From: Mesolinea sp964536465
Lineage (GTDB): Bacteria; Chloroflexota; Anaerolineae; Anaerolineales; Anaerolineaceae
Direction: 5' to 3'
Assembly (NCBI GenBank): GCA_964536465.1
Contig: CAZHXQ010000059.1
Location: 1 to 11,714, forward strand
DNA: 11,714 bases
A program made the translations under genes and the position numbers. The notes under the pieces were generated by a model, which was not told the origin of the DNA, ran no database searches, and worked only from the letters and a program-made list of their open reading frames with translations. Positions 1-5,897 of the stretch are shown in pieces. The stretch's first letter is position 1. Each line of letters starts with the position of its first letter.

Positions 1-33
1 CGCTTTCAGGTTTGAATGAAAAAGTATCTTATT

Positions 34-61
34 TTGAATTTTCTTGGGAATAACTTATAAT
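34..61 (+). promoter_or_regulatory. sigma70-type promoter of trpS
   Basis: A -35-like TTGAAT at 34-39 and a perfect -10 TATAAT at 56-61 are separated by 16 bases. Transcription would start near 68, giving a leader of about 25 bases. That leader is too short for a T-box or a trp attenuator, and none is visible. It should drive trpS and the metal exporter coupled to it. Confidence 0.7.
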
Positions 62-80
62 TATTTTTTACCAATCTGAT

Positions 81-85
81 AGGAG
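81..85 (+). promoter_or_regulatory. ribosome binding site of trpS
   Basis: AGGAG lies seven bases before the ATG at 93. It fixes this start, and the class I synthetase signature begins 15 residues later, as expected for TrpRS. Confidence 0.75.
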
Positions 86-92
86 CGGCAAG

Positions 93-1085
93 ATGAAAAT
101 ATCGCTAACCGGCATTAAGCCGACCGGTAACATCCACATCGGCAACTACTTCGGGGCGATCAAGCCCGCTATTTCCCTGACCAAGAAGTATTTTGGGGTC
201 TATTTTGTGGCAGACCTGCACGCGCTCAACAGCAACCCCGCCCCCAGGGAACTACAGGAATTGATCTATGAAGTGGCTGCCTCCTGGATCGCCTTTGGGC
301 TGGATACCGAAAAGGCGATTTTCTTCCGCCAGTCAGAAATCCGCGAAATCCCCGAACTGACGACGATTCTGGCGGCTGTCACACCTAAAGGGCTGATGAA
401 CCGCGCTCACGCCTATAAAGCCATGCTGGACAAAAACGCGGAAGCGGGCCGCGACCCGGATGATGGCGTCAATATGGGTCTTTTTACCTATCCGATTCTG
501 ATGGCAGCCGACATACTCCTGTATAATTCCGATGTTGTTCCAGTGGGTCTGGATCAAAAACAACACGTCGAGATCACCCGTGATATTGCCGAAAACCTCA
601 ACCGCATCTACGGACAAACACTCAAGCTGCCTGAAGGCATATTCGCTGAAGACGTCAGAGACGTCCCCGGTACCGATGGTCGTAAAATGAGCAAAAGCTA
701 CGGTAATACGCTTCCAATTTTTGCTCCTGAAAAGAAGTTGCGCAAACAAGTTATGCATATCGTGACCGACAGCACTCCGCCTGAAGCCCCCAAAAATCCG
801 GATAGCGACAATCTATTCCAAATTTTCAAGTTTTTCGGCACGCCCGTACGGGTCGAAGAGGTTCGTCAACTCTACCTGCACGGGGGTCTGGCCTACGGCG
901 ATCTCAAACAGGAGTTGTTCGAAAGCATGCTGGTGACCTTTAAGCCCGCCCGCGAGCGCTTCAACCATCTGATGGAGAACAGGCATGAGGTAGACCTGAT
1001 GCTTACCACGGGTGCTGAAAAGGCACGCGAACTCGCCCGACCTGTGCTTGCCAGAGTCCGCAGAGCAGTCGGTTTGGATAAATAA
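93..1085 (+). CDS. trpS: tryptophan--tRNA ligase (TrpRS)
   Basis: Class I aminoacyl-tRNA synthetase that activates tryptophan with ATP and charges tRNA-Trp in the cytoplasm. The protein is 330 residues, normal for bacterial TrpRS. The HIGH-type motif reads HIGN at residues 15-18 and the KMSKS loop is intact at 198-202. Between them are two TrpRS hallmarks: MAADILLY, whose Asp140 should match the indole-recognising Asp of the Bacillus enzyme, and GLDQKQH around Asp154. This separates it from TyrRS. It has its own promoter and a good AGGAG site. The stop overlaps the start of the next gene by one base (TAATG), so the exporter is probably translationally coupled. No second trpS and no tryptophan biosynthesis gene is nearby. 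Identity is secure; only the regulation is inferred. Confidence 0.97.
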   Translation: MKISLTGIKPTGNIHIGNYFGAIKPAISLTKKYFGVYFVADLHALNSNPAPRELQELIYEVAASWIAFGLDTEKAIFFRQSEIREIPELTTILAAVTPKGLMNRAHAYKAMLDKNAEAGRDPDDGVNMGLFTYPILMAADILLYNSDVVPVGLDQKQHVEITRDIAENLNRIYGQTLKLPEGIFAEDVRDVPGTDGRKMSKSYGNTLPIFAPEKKLRKQVMHIVTDSTPPEAPKNPDSDNLFQIFKFFGTPVRVEEVRQLYLHGGLAYGDLKQELFESMLVTFKPARERFNHLMENRHEVDLMLTTGAEKARELARPVLARVRRAVGLDK

Positions 1086-2014
1086 TGGCAGAAGCCCACA
1101 CAGGGTCGTCTAAACCGCCCCTGGAACAAGACCAACGCGCAAGGTTGAGCGCCACCGTGATCAACCTGTCCCTGGTCGCAAATGTCATCCTGGCTCTGCT
1201 CAAGACGATCGTGGGGATATTTGCTCATTCTTCCGCCCTGCTGGCCGATGGCATCAATTCCAGCTCTGATGTTCTCTATAACGCCGTCATTGTTATCCTC
1301 ATGCGAGCATCGCGAAAACCACCGGATGAGGAACATCCTTATGGTCACAGCCAGTTTGAAAGCATTGGCGCCCTGCTGATCGCGGCATTCATCATCACAG
1401 CTGCCTTTACCATCTTTTGGAATTCGATCCAGACCCTGGTTGAATTTATCCAAAACAGCAGTGACTTTACTCCCACTAATCCCATCGCTCTTTATGTGGC
1501 TCTTTTCACCATCCTGCTGAAAGGGCTGCTTTACTTTTACACCCGCGCCAGGGGCGGGCAAACCGACAACCCGACCGTTATTGCCCTGGGGTTAGATCAT
1601 CGCAACGACATTTTTTCTGCTGGCGCAGTAGTCGCCGGCACATTAGCCAGTCAGTTTGGCTATTACTGGGCCGACCCGCTGGCTGGAGCGATCGTGGCGG
1701 TCATCTTCCTGATGTCGGGCATCGAAATCCTGCGCGACTCGACCGACCTCCTGATGGACACCGTACCGGGCAAGTCGTTGGACCGGCAGGTGCGTTCCGT
1801 GCTGCAGGGGGTGCCTGGTCTTGAAGGCATTGAGGTCATCCGTGCTCACCGCTTCGGTCAATTTTTGGTTTTGAATCTGACTATTTTTGTTAGGGGGGAC
1901 ATCAGCGTGCATGAGGGGCATGAAGTTGCCGAGGAAGTGGAGCGCAGGTTGTTTAGAGAGATTGACTCTCTTAAGGATGTCCATGTCCACTACCATCCTA
2001 AACCAGCATCGTGA
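1085..2014 (+). CDS. cation diffusion facilitator (CDF) family metal exporter
   Basis: Proton-coupled divalent-metal exporter of the cytoplasmic membrane, 309 residues, with about six membrane helices (the first near 24-46) and a soluble C-terminal domain from about 210. The transport-site residues are visible: Asn58 and Asp62 in helix 2 (NSSSD), and Asp171 and Asp175 in helix 5 (DHRND). This ND-DD set differs from the DD-HD site of E. coli YiiP and the HD-HD sites of CzcD-like zinc exporters, and as I recall resembles manganese exporters of the MntE type; Mn(II) is therefore an inference. The C-terminus has alternating His300, His302 and His304; the last two align with the His-x-Asp metal site at the end of YiiP. 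No strong ribosome site is seen; the ATG overlaps the trpS stop, suggesting translational coupling. No partner metal sensor gene is present. Confidence 0.9.
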   Translation: MAEAHTGSSKPPLEQDQRARLSATVINLSLVANVILALLKTIVGIFAHSSALLADGINSSSDVLYNAVIVILMRASRKPPDEEHPYGHSQFESIGALLIAAFIITAAFTIFWNSIQTLVEFIQNSSDFTPTNPIALYVALFTILLKGLLYFYTRARGGQTDNPTVIALGLDHRNDIFSAGAVVAGTLASQFGYYWADPLAGAIVAVIFLMSGIEILRDSTDLLMDTVPGKSLDRQVRSVLQGVPGLEGIEVIRAHRFGQFLVLNLTIFVRGDISVHEGHEVAEEVERRLFREIDSLKDVHVHYHPKPAS

Positions 2015-2022
2015 GATGCTGG
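2003..2022 (+). other. perfect stem-loop across the exporter stop codon
   Basis: CCAGCATC (2003-2010) pairs fully with GATGCTGG (2015-2022) around the loop GTGA. As RNA this is an 8-bp stem capped by a GUGA (GNRA-class) tetraloop. The TGA stop of the exporter lies inside the loop. No T-run follows (the next bases are GATAAAAACC), so it is not a standard intrinsic terminator. It could act as an RNA 3'-end stabiliser or a weak, factor-assisted terminator. Confidence 0.55.
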
Positions 2023-2121
2023 GATAAAAACCAGCTTGCTTCTCATGTCTTTCACCAAATTCAGATAAACCGCAGGAGATTATTTAATTTGATATCATTA
2101 CCACAAACCGCGAACCACTAC

Positions 2122-2126
2122 GGAGG
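2122..2126 (+). promoter_or_regulatory. ribosome binding site of the YqhD-like gene
   Basis: GGAGG lies nine bases before the ATG at 2136 and supports that start. The 120-base gap before the gene is AT-rich but I could not pick out a convincing -35/-10 pair; TATCAT near 2092-2097 is only a possible -10. Confidence 0.7.
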
Positions 2127-2135
2127 AACCAGAGC

Positions 2136-3302
2136 ATGAATAATTTTGAATTCTACAACCCTACAAGAATCATTTTTGGCGAGGGCAGTATCGCCAAAAT
2201 TAAAAAACTGATCCCCCGTAAGGCGCGGGTTCTGATGCTCTATGGCGGCGGTTCGATCAAGAAAAACAGTGTTTATCTGCAAGTGGCTGACGCTCTGCGC
2301 AAGCACGTATTGTTCGAATTCGCCGGCATCGAACCAAACCCCGATTATGCCACCCTCATGAAAGCGGTCAAATCGGTCAAGAAAAACAAAATCGATTTCC
2401 TTTTAGCGGTGGGGGGCGGTTCGGTGATCGATGGCGCGAAATTTGTGTCAGTTGCGGCCCGTTATAAAGGTGAGGACCCCTGGGATATTATCGCTCAAGG
2501 TCTTGGGTCTACCATTAAAAAAGCCTTGCCGCTGGGGGTTGTGCTGACCCTGCCCGCCACCGGCAGCGAGATGAACCGCAACAGCGTCATCTCAAACCGC
2601 GCCAAGGGGCAAAAGCGATCCTTCGGCAGCGAGAAAGTATTTCCTAAATTTTCCATCCTGGACCCCAAAGTAACTTATTCACTGCCCAAAGAGCAAGTCC
2701 GCAACGGACTGGTGGACGCCTATGTGCACATCCTCGAGCAGTACATGACCTATCCGGTCGGTGCTGTTGTGCAGGACCGCCAGGCAGAAGCGCTCTTGCT
2801 GGCAATTCACGAAATCGCTCTGCCTGCCTTGGAAACCGACCCACCCGATTACAAAGCCCGGGCCAACTATATGTGGGTCTGCACCAACGCGCTCAACCAC
2901 CTGATTGGCGTCGGCGTCCCGCAGGACTGGTCTACTCACGGCATCGGGCACGCGCTGACCGCGCTGTACGGATTGGCGCATGCTGAGTCGCTGGCGGTGG
3001 TTTTGCCGTGGCTGCTCTGGTATAAGCAGGAGCAGAAGCAGGAGAAATTACTGCAGTATGGCTACCGTGTATTGGACCAAAAAATGCAGAAGTATTCGGA
3101 GCGTGTTGACCGCACCATTGAGACCATGGCTGCCTTTTTCCAGAGCCTGGGAATGCCCACCACGCTGACCGCTTATGGGCTTGACCCAGACAAAGTAGCC
3201 GAAGAGGTTCAGGCTTATTTGGAAGCAGAGGGCTTTACCCGGGGCGAACACCGCGACATCACCGCGCTGGAAGCTGGCGAGATCTTGCGGCTGAGCAGGT
3301 AA
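2136..3302 (+). CDS. yqhD: iron-containing-type alcohol dehydrogenase, YqhD-like NADPH aldehyde reductase
   Basis: Group III (Fe-ADH) dehydrogenase of 388 residues, aligning by eye almost end to end with E. coli YqhD (387). The family reduces short-chain and reactive aldehydes such as butanal, acrolein and methylglyoxal to alcohols with NADPH, in the cytoplasm. The N-terminal Rossmann-like half has GGGS at 37-40 where NAD-dependent relatives such as FucO carry Asp, which points to NADP(H), and a second GGGS-VIDG loop near residue 93. The metal ligands fall where expected: Asp194, His198, His268 and His282. The stretches LTLPATGSE, GVPQDWSTHGIGH and the HRDIT tail also match the family. It has its own GGAGG site and converges on the DUF1801 gene. 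Aldehyde detoxification or fermentative alcohol formation are both possible; context does not decide. The symbol is by homology. Confidence 0.93.
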   Translation: MNNFEFYNPTRIIFGEGSIAKIKKLIPRKARVLMLYGGGSIKKNSVYLQVADALRKHVLFEFAGIEPNPDYATLMKAVKSVKKNKIDFLLAVGGGSVIDGAKFVSVAARYKGEDPWDIIAQGLGSTIKKALPLGVVLTLPATGSEMNRNSVISNRAKGQKRSFGSEKVFPKFSILDPKVTYSLPKEQVRNGLVDAYVHILEQYMTYPVGAVVQDRQAEALLLAIHEIALPALETDPPDYKARANYMWVCTNALNHLIGVGVPQDWSTHGIGHALTALYGLAHAESLAVVLPWLLWYKQEQKQEKLLQYGYRVLDQKMQKYSERVDRTIETMAAFFQSLGMPTTLTAYGLDPDKVAEEVQAYLEAEGFTRGEHRDITALEAGEILRLSR

Positions 3303-3365
3303 AATCAAAAGGCGAGTATAACCTGCCCGCCCGTAAAAAAGAGTTAGACTTTCAACCGAATTACC

Positions 3366-3833
3366 TCAAGCAACTGCTTTTTTGATTAATCTTTTGATCT
3401 CGGCAGCAACTTTGTCATTCCATTCGGTCAGCGCGTAGGAAGTGGGCCAAAATACACCGTCATCCAGTTTGGCGTCGACGCTGAAACCGAGTGTGGAGTA
3501 TCGCTCGTCAAAGCGACCCGAAGGATGGAAAAAGGTGATGACCTTGCCATCTTTCGTGTAAGCAGGGAAGCCGTACCACGTCCTATAACCCAGTTCAGGA
3601 AAGTTTTGCTTGATTAATTGGTGCAGGCTGGAGGCGATCTTCTTGTCATCTGCCGCCATTTCCTCAATCTTCTCAAGTATTGTCTGTTCCCCATCTGTCT
3701 TGCTCCTGGAAGATTTTTCACGCTTGATTTCTTCAGCGCGTTCTTTCATGGCCGCTCTCTCTGTTTCAGAGAAACCAGGACCGTCTTTCTTTTTGTTCTG
3801 TGTTTGCTCTTGCTTTTCTTGTTTTCTTGCCAC
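3366..3833 (-). CDS. DUF1801-domain protein with charged N-terminal extension
   Basis: Small cytoplasmic protein of 155 residues from the preferred GTG at 3833. That start has AAAGGAG five bases upstream; the longer GTG start at 3854 has no ribosome site. The first 48 residues are rich in Lys, Glu and Gln and probably form an exposed or helical tail. The rest (about 50-150) matches the DUF1801 (YdhG-like) fold: an amphipathic helical part, then the hallmark TWYGFPAY at 85-92 followed by KDGKVITFF, and a FSVDAKLDDG-WPTSYALTE segment near the end. Relatives with the same ERAAMKERA lead-in are common in bacteria. The biochemical role is not established; B. subtilis FraH/YdhG was proposed as an intracellular iron chaperone, but I would not transfer that name. 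It sits 166 bases behind the glycosyltransferase gene and is probably a separate unit. Confidence 0.85.
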   Translation of the reverse strand: MARKQEKQEQTQNKKKDGPGFSETERAAMKERAEEIKREKSSRSKTDGEQTILEKIEEMAADDKKIASSLHQLIKQNFPELGYRTWYGFPAYTKDGKVITFFHPSGRFDERYSTLGFSVDAKLDDGVFWPTSYALTEWNDKVAAEIKRLIKKAVA

Positions 3834-3838
3834 AGTAA

Positions 3839-3845
3839 CTCCTTT
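3839..3845 (-). promoter_or_regulatory. ribosome binding site that decides the DUF1801 start
   Basis: On the minus strand AAAGGAG is followed by five bases and GTG at 3833. The alternative GTG at 3854 lies upstream of this site and has no Shine-Dalgarno of its own, so the shorter protein is preferred. Confidence 0.7.
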
Positions 3846-3943
3846 CGATCTCACCAGGAGAATCTTTAGTTATGGAGATTTTTATTTATCAAAAAGATGT
3901 ATGCAACTATTTGTAAAACCTGATAATCGAAACGACAAGGTCT

Positions 3944-3971
3944 GGCAGGCGCTCCTGCCCAGTCGCCTGGG
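3944..3971. other. tandem inverted repeats between glycosyltransferase and DUF1801 genes
   Basis: Two short hairpins sit side by side and share two bases: GGCAGG-CGCT-CCTGCC at 3944-3959 and CCCAG-TCGC-CTGGG at 3958-3971. Both begin some 30 bases past the glycosyltransferase stop on the minus strand. The minus-strand tail (CTTGTCGTTT) is only mildly T-rich, so this is a weak terminator candidate. Confidence 0.4.
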
Positions 3972-3999
3972 TTGGTTTTGGGATAGAGATGCGCCCGGT

Positions 4000-4875
4000 C
4001 TACGCCGATCTGAGCAGGTTTGCCAACAGAGCCATTCCGAGTTTGGCTAACATCACCAGATAAAATAGCCAGTTGAACAGAAAGAAGTGATCTTTGGCAA
4101 AGTGCTTGCGGTAATAGAGGTAGTAGGAGCGATGCCACTGGTAGATGCTTCGCCAGGGTTGCGCCATCGAGCCCCCCTGCCCGCCGTGGTGAATGATCCG
4201 GCTGATGGGCACATACATCACTTTCCACCCCTTCTCGCGCGCCCGCAGGCAATAATCGCTGTCCTCCTGGTAGGCAAAGAACCGCTCATCCAAATCGCCA
4301 ACCTGCTGCCAGGTTTCTCTTCTGATAAACATACACGAGCCTGAAACAGCCTTTACCTCGGCAATTTCGTCTTCAGGCAGCCAACTCTGCAGATAACCAT
4401 TGAGCGCTCTGTTCTTTGGAAACAGCCTGCCCAGGTGGAAAAAATAGCCAATAACCTCAACGGGGTTGGCCTCACCCCGCCGCGATTGCTTCTGAAAGCT
4501 GCCGTCGCCATTGAGTACTTTGGGTATGCTCACCCCCACCTGCGGGTGGTCTTTTAGAAACTGAAGCTGGGGGTTAAAGCAGTCTTCAATCAAGAGCGTA
4601 TCGGGGTTGAGCAAAAGCAAAAACTCACCCCTGGCTTGGTGGAGCATCCGGTTATTTGGTTTGGTGAAGCCGAGGTTCTTTTGGTTGACAATTACCTTTA
4701 CTTGCGGGAATTCCCTGCGCAGCATGGTGATGGTTCCGTCGTCTGACCCGTTATCGGTCACCAGGATTTCATATTCACCTTCAGGTGGATATTGTCGGAT
4801 CGACTCAAGGCAGTCACGCAGGTAGTCACCTGAATTTAGCGTGATGATACAGATGGAGAGCTCAGGCGGCGCCAC
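4000..4875 (-). CDS. family 2 glycosyltransferase (GT-A fold), rhamnosyltransferase-like
   Basis: Predicted inverting glycosyltransferase that moves a sugar from a nucleotide-sugar donor, probably to a lipid-linked or envelope glycan at the inner face of the membrane. I prefer the GTG at 4875 (291 residues) because AGGAG lies four bases upstream and the protein then opens directly with the GT2 strand LSICIITLN. An ATG at 4953 would add 26 basic residues with no family match. Visible motifs in the 291-residue numbering: DNGSDDGT near 41-48 (nucleotide binding), LLLNPD ending at 92 (NPD in the DxD position), and GDLDERFF-YQEDSDYCLR with acidic pair 204-205 (acceptor and catalytic region). A hydrophobic C-terminal stretch (about 264-290) suggests membrane association. 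It overlaps the YihY gene by 14 bases, so the two are likely coupled. Donor and acceptor cannot be told from sequence. Confidence 0.88.
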   Translation of the reverse strand: MAPPELSICIITLNSGDYLRDCLESIRQYPPEGEYEILVTDNGSDDGTITMLRREFPQVKVIVNQKNLGFTKPNNRMLHQARGEFLLLLNPDTLLIEDCFNPQLQFLKDHPQVGVSIPKVLNGDGSFQKQSRRGEANPVEVIGYFFHLGRLFPKNRALNGYLQSWLPEDEIAEVKAVSGSCMFIRRETWQQVGDLDERFFAYQEDSDYCLRAREKGWKVMYVPISRIIHHGGQGGSMAQPWRSIYQWHRSYYLYYRKHFAKDHFFLFNWLFYLVMLAKLGMALLANLLRSA

Positions 4876-5860
4876 TGGTCTCCTGATAAGCCTTATCAGC
4901 GGACTTAGCCTGCGCTGCTGCCTTGCGGGCCACAAAATGAAAATTGACCGCATGCGTCAGGTGGGCACCAAGGAAAACGATATACCCACTCAGGTACATC
5001 CAGGTCAACAAAGCGATGATCGAAGAGAGCGAACCATACACCGGTTCGTAGTTGGTATACCCGGTCGAAAGCATCCAGGTAAGCGCGCGCGTTGCCAATT
5101 CCCACAAACTCGCCGATACCAAAGAGCCGATCAGACGGGCCTTGAAAAGAATCGACTTGTTGCGGGGAATCCAGCTATACAGGGCAAAAAATAGCAGCCA
5201 TTTGATCACCAACGGTAGAACCCAACGCAACCACTCGTATAATTTTGTTTCCACCAGGTAAATTCCATTAAATTGCACTTCTTCAAGAGGGAAGATACCC
5301 TGAATCGTATCGATTGCTAAAGAGCCTAAGAATAAAACCATGATCACCAGGATGATGATCAGGGCCATAGCCCGACTCTGGATAAAACCAGGGTCTCGCC
5401 CCTTAGGGAACGCGCGGTTAATGTTCTTGATGATTTTGTCAAAAACATTGCTGGCTGACCAGACCAAACCTATAAATGCGACCAATGTGAAAGCGCCGCG
5501 TTTTTCCAAAACCCCGCTGACCAGATTGTTGATCAGGTTCACCGATACAGGAATATATTCTCTGATCACTTCCAAAAGTTTCGCCTGCACAACCTCCCTT
5601 TCCAGGAAGATGGAAGCGATCGAGACTGATGCTAATAAAATAGGTGAAATCGAGAAGAGCGCGTAATAAGACAAACTCGCCGCGGCCTCAGCGCCTCGCA
5701 TCAAGGAGAAATTGGTAAAGGTATGACGAATGATTCCCAGCGTGCCCCCGCTGAGTTTATTGCCCTTGTAGTAGACATTCTTAAGGAACTCTTGCGCGCC
5801 GCTAAACCGCTCCGCCAGTTTTGCGAAGAACTTTTTGAACAATTCCTTCAAACTATACAT
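4862..5860 (-). CDS. YihY/BrkB-family inner-membrane protein
   Basis: Polytopic membrane protein of 332 residues with about six helices (near 64-86, 120-138, 164-186, 215-232, 244-262 and 277-300). The family signature GAEAAASLSYYALFSISP lies at 56-73. The family was once called RNase BN in error; YihY/BrkB proteins are membrane proteins of uncertain transport or envelope role. A basic 55-residue N-terminus and an Ala/Lys/Gln-rich C-terminal tail flank the core, both common in the family. The ATG at 5860 has no Shine-Dalgarno, but a perfect TATAAT ends six bases before it, so this may be a leaderless message. Upstream is the glucosidase gene (37-base gap), and the stop overlaps the glycosyltransferase start. 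Family assignment is firm; function is unknown. Confidence 0.92.
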   Translation of the reverse strand: MYSLKELFKKFFAKLAERFSGAQEFLKNVYYKGNKLSGGTLGIIRHTFTNFSLMRGAEAAASLSYYALFSISPILLASVSIASIFLEREVVQAKLLEVIREYIPVSVNLINNLVSGVLEKRGAFTLVAFIGLVWSASNVFDKIIKNINRAFPKGRDPGFIQSRAMALIIILVIMVLFLGSLAIDTIQGIFPLEEVQFNGIYLVETKLYEWLRWVLPLVIKWLLFFALYSWIPRNKSILFKARLIGSLVSASLWELATRALTWMLSTGYTNYEPVYGSLSSIIALLTWMYLSGYIVFLGAHLTHAVNFHFVARKAAAQAKSADKAYQETSGAA

Positions 5861-5866
5861 GAGTTG

Positions 5867-5872
5867 ATTATA
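5867..5872 (-). promoter_or_regulatory. -10 element placing the start of transcription at the YihY ATG
   Basis: Minus-strand TATAAT is followed by six bases and the ATG at 5860, so a transcript from it would begin at or next to the A of the start codon. No good -35 is present at 16-18 bases upstream, and no ribosome site precedes the ATG. The gene may also be read through from the glucosidase. Confidence 0.4.
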
Positions 5873-5897
5873 TACGAATCGCTAAGCAGAAATTTGT

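Noticed and set aside
333..758. Minus-strand open frame of 141 codons inside trpS
   Set aside because: It is antisense to an intact, fully recognisable TrpRS and its product has no family features.
893..1561. Minus-strand open frame of 222 codons across the trpS-exporter junction
   Set aside because: It lies antisense to two clear genes; the product is low in recognisable structure and rich in Gly, Ser and Arg.
3610..4050. Plus-strand open frames opposite DUF1801 and the following gap
   Set aside because: Cys/Phe/Ser-rich products typical of antisense frames over a Lys/Glu-rich gene; no promoter or ribosome site.
4876..4953. Longer glycosyltransferase start at ATG 4953
   Set aside because: It would add 26 basic residues inside the YihY coding region; the GTG at 4875 has AGGAG and begins at the GT2 core.
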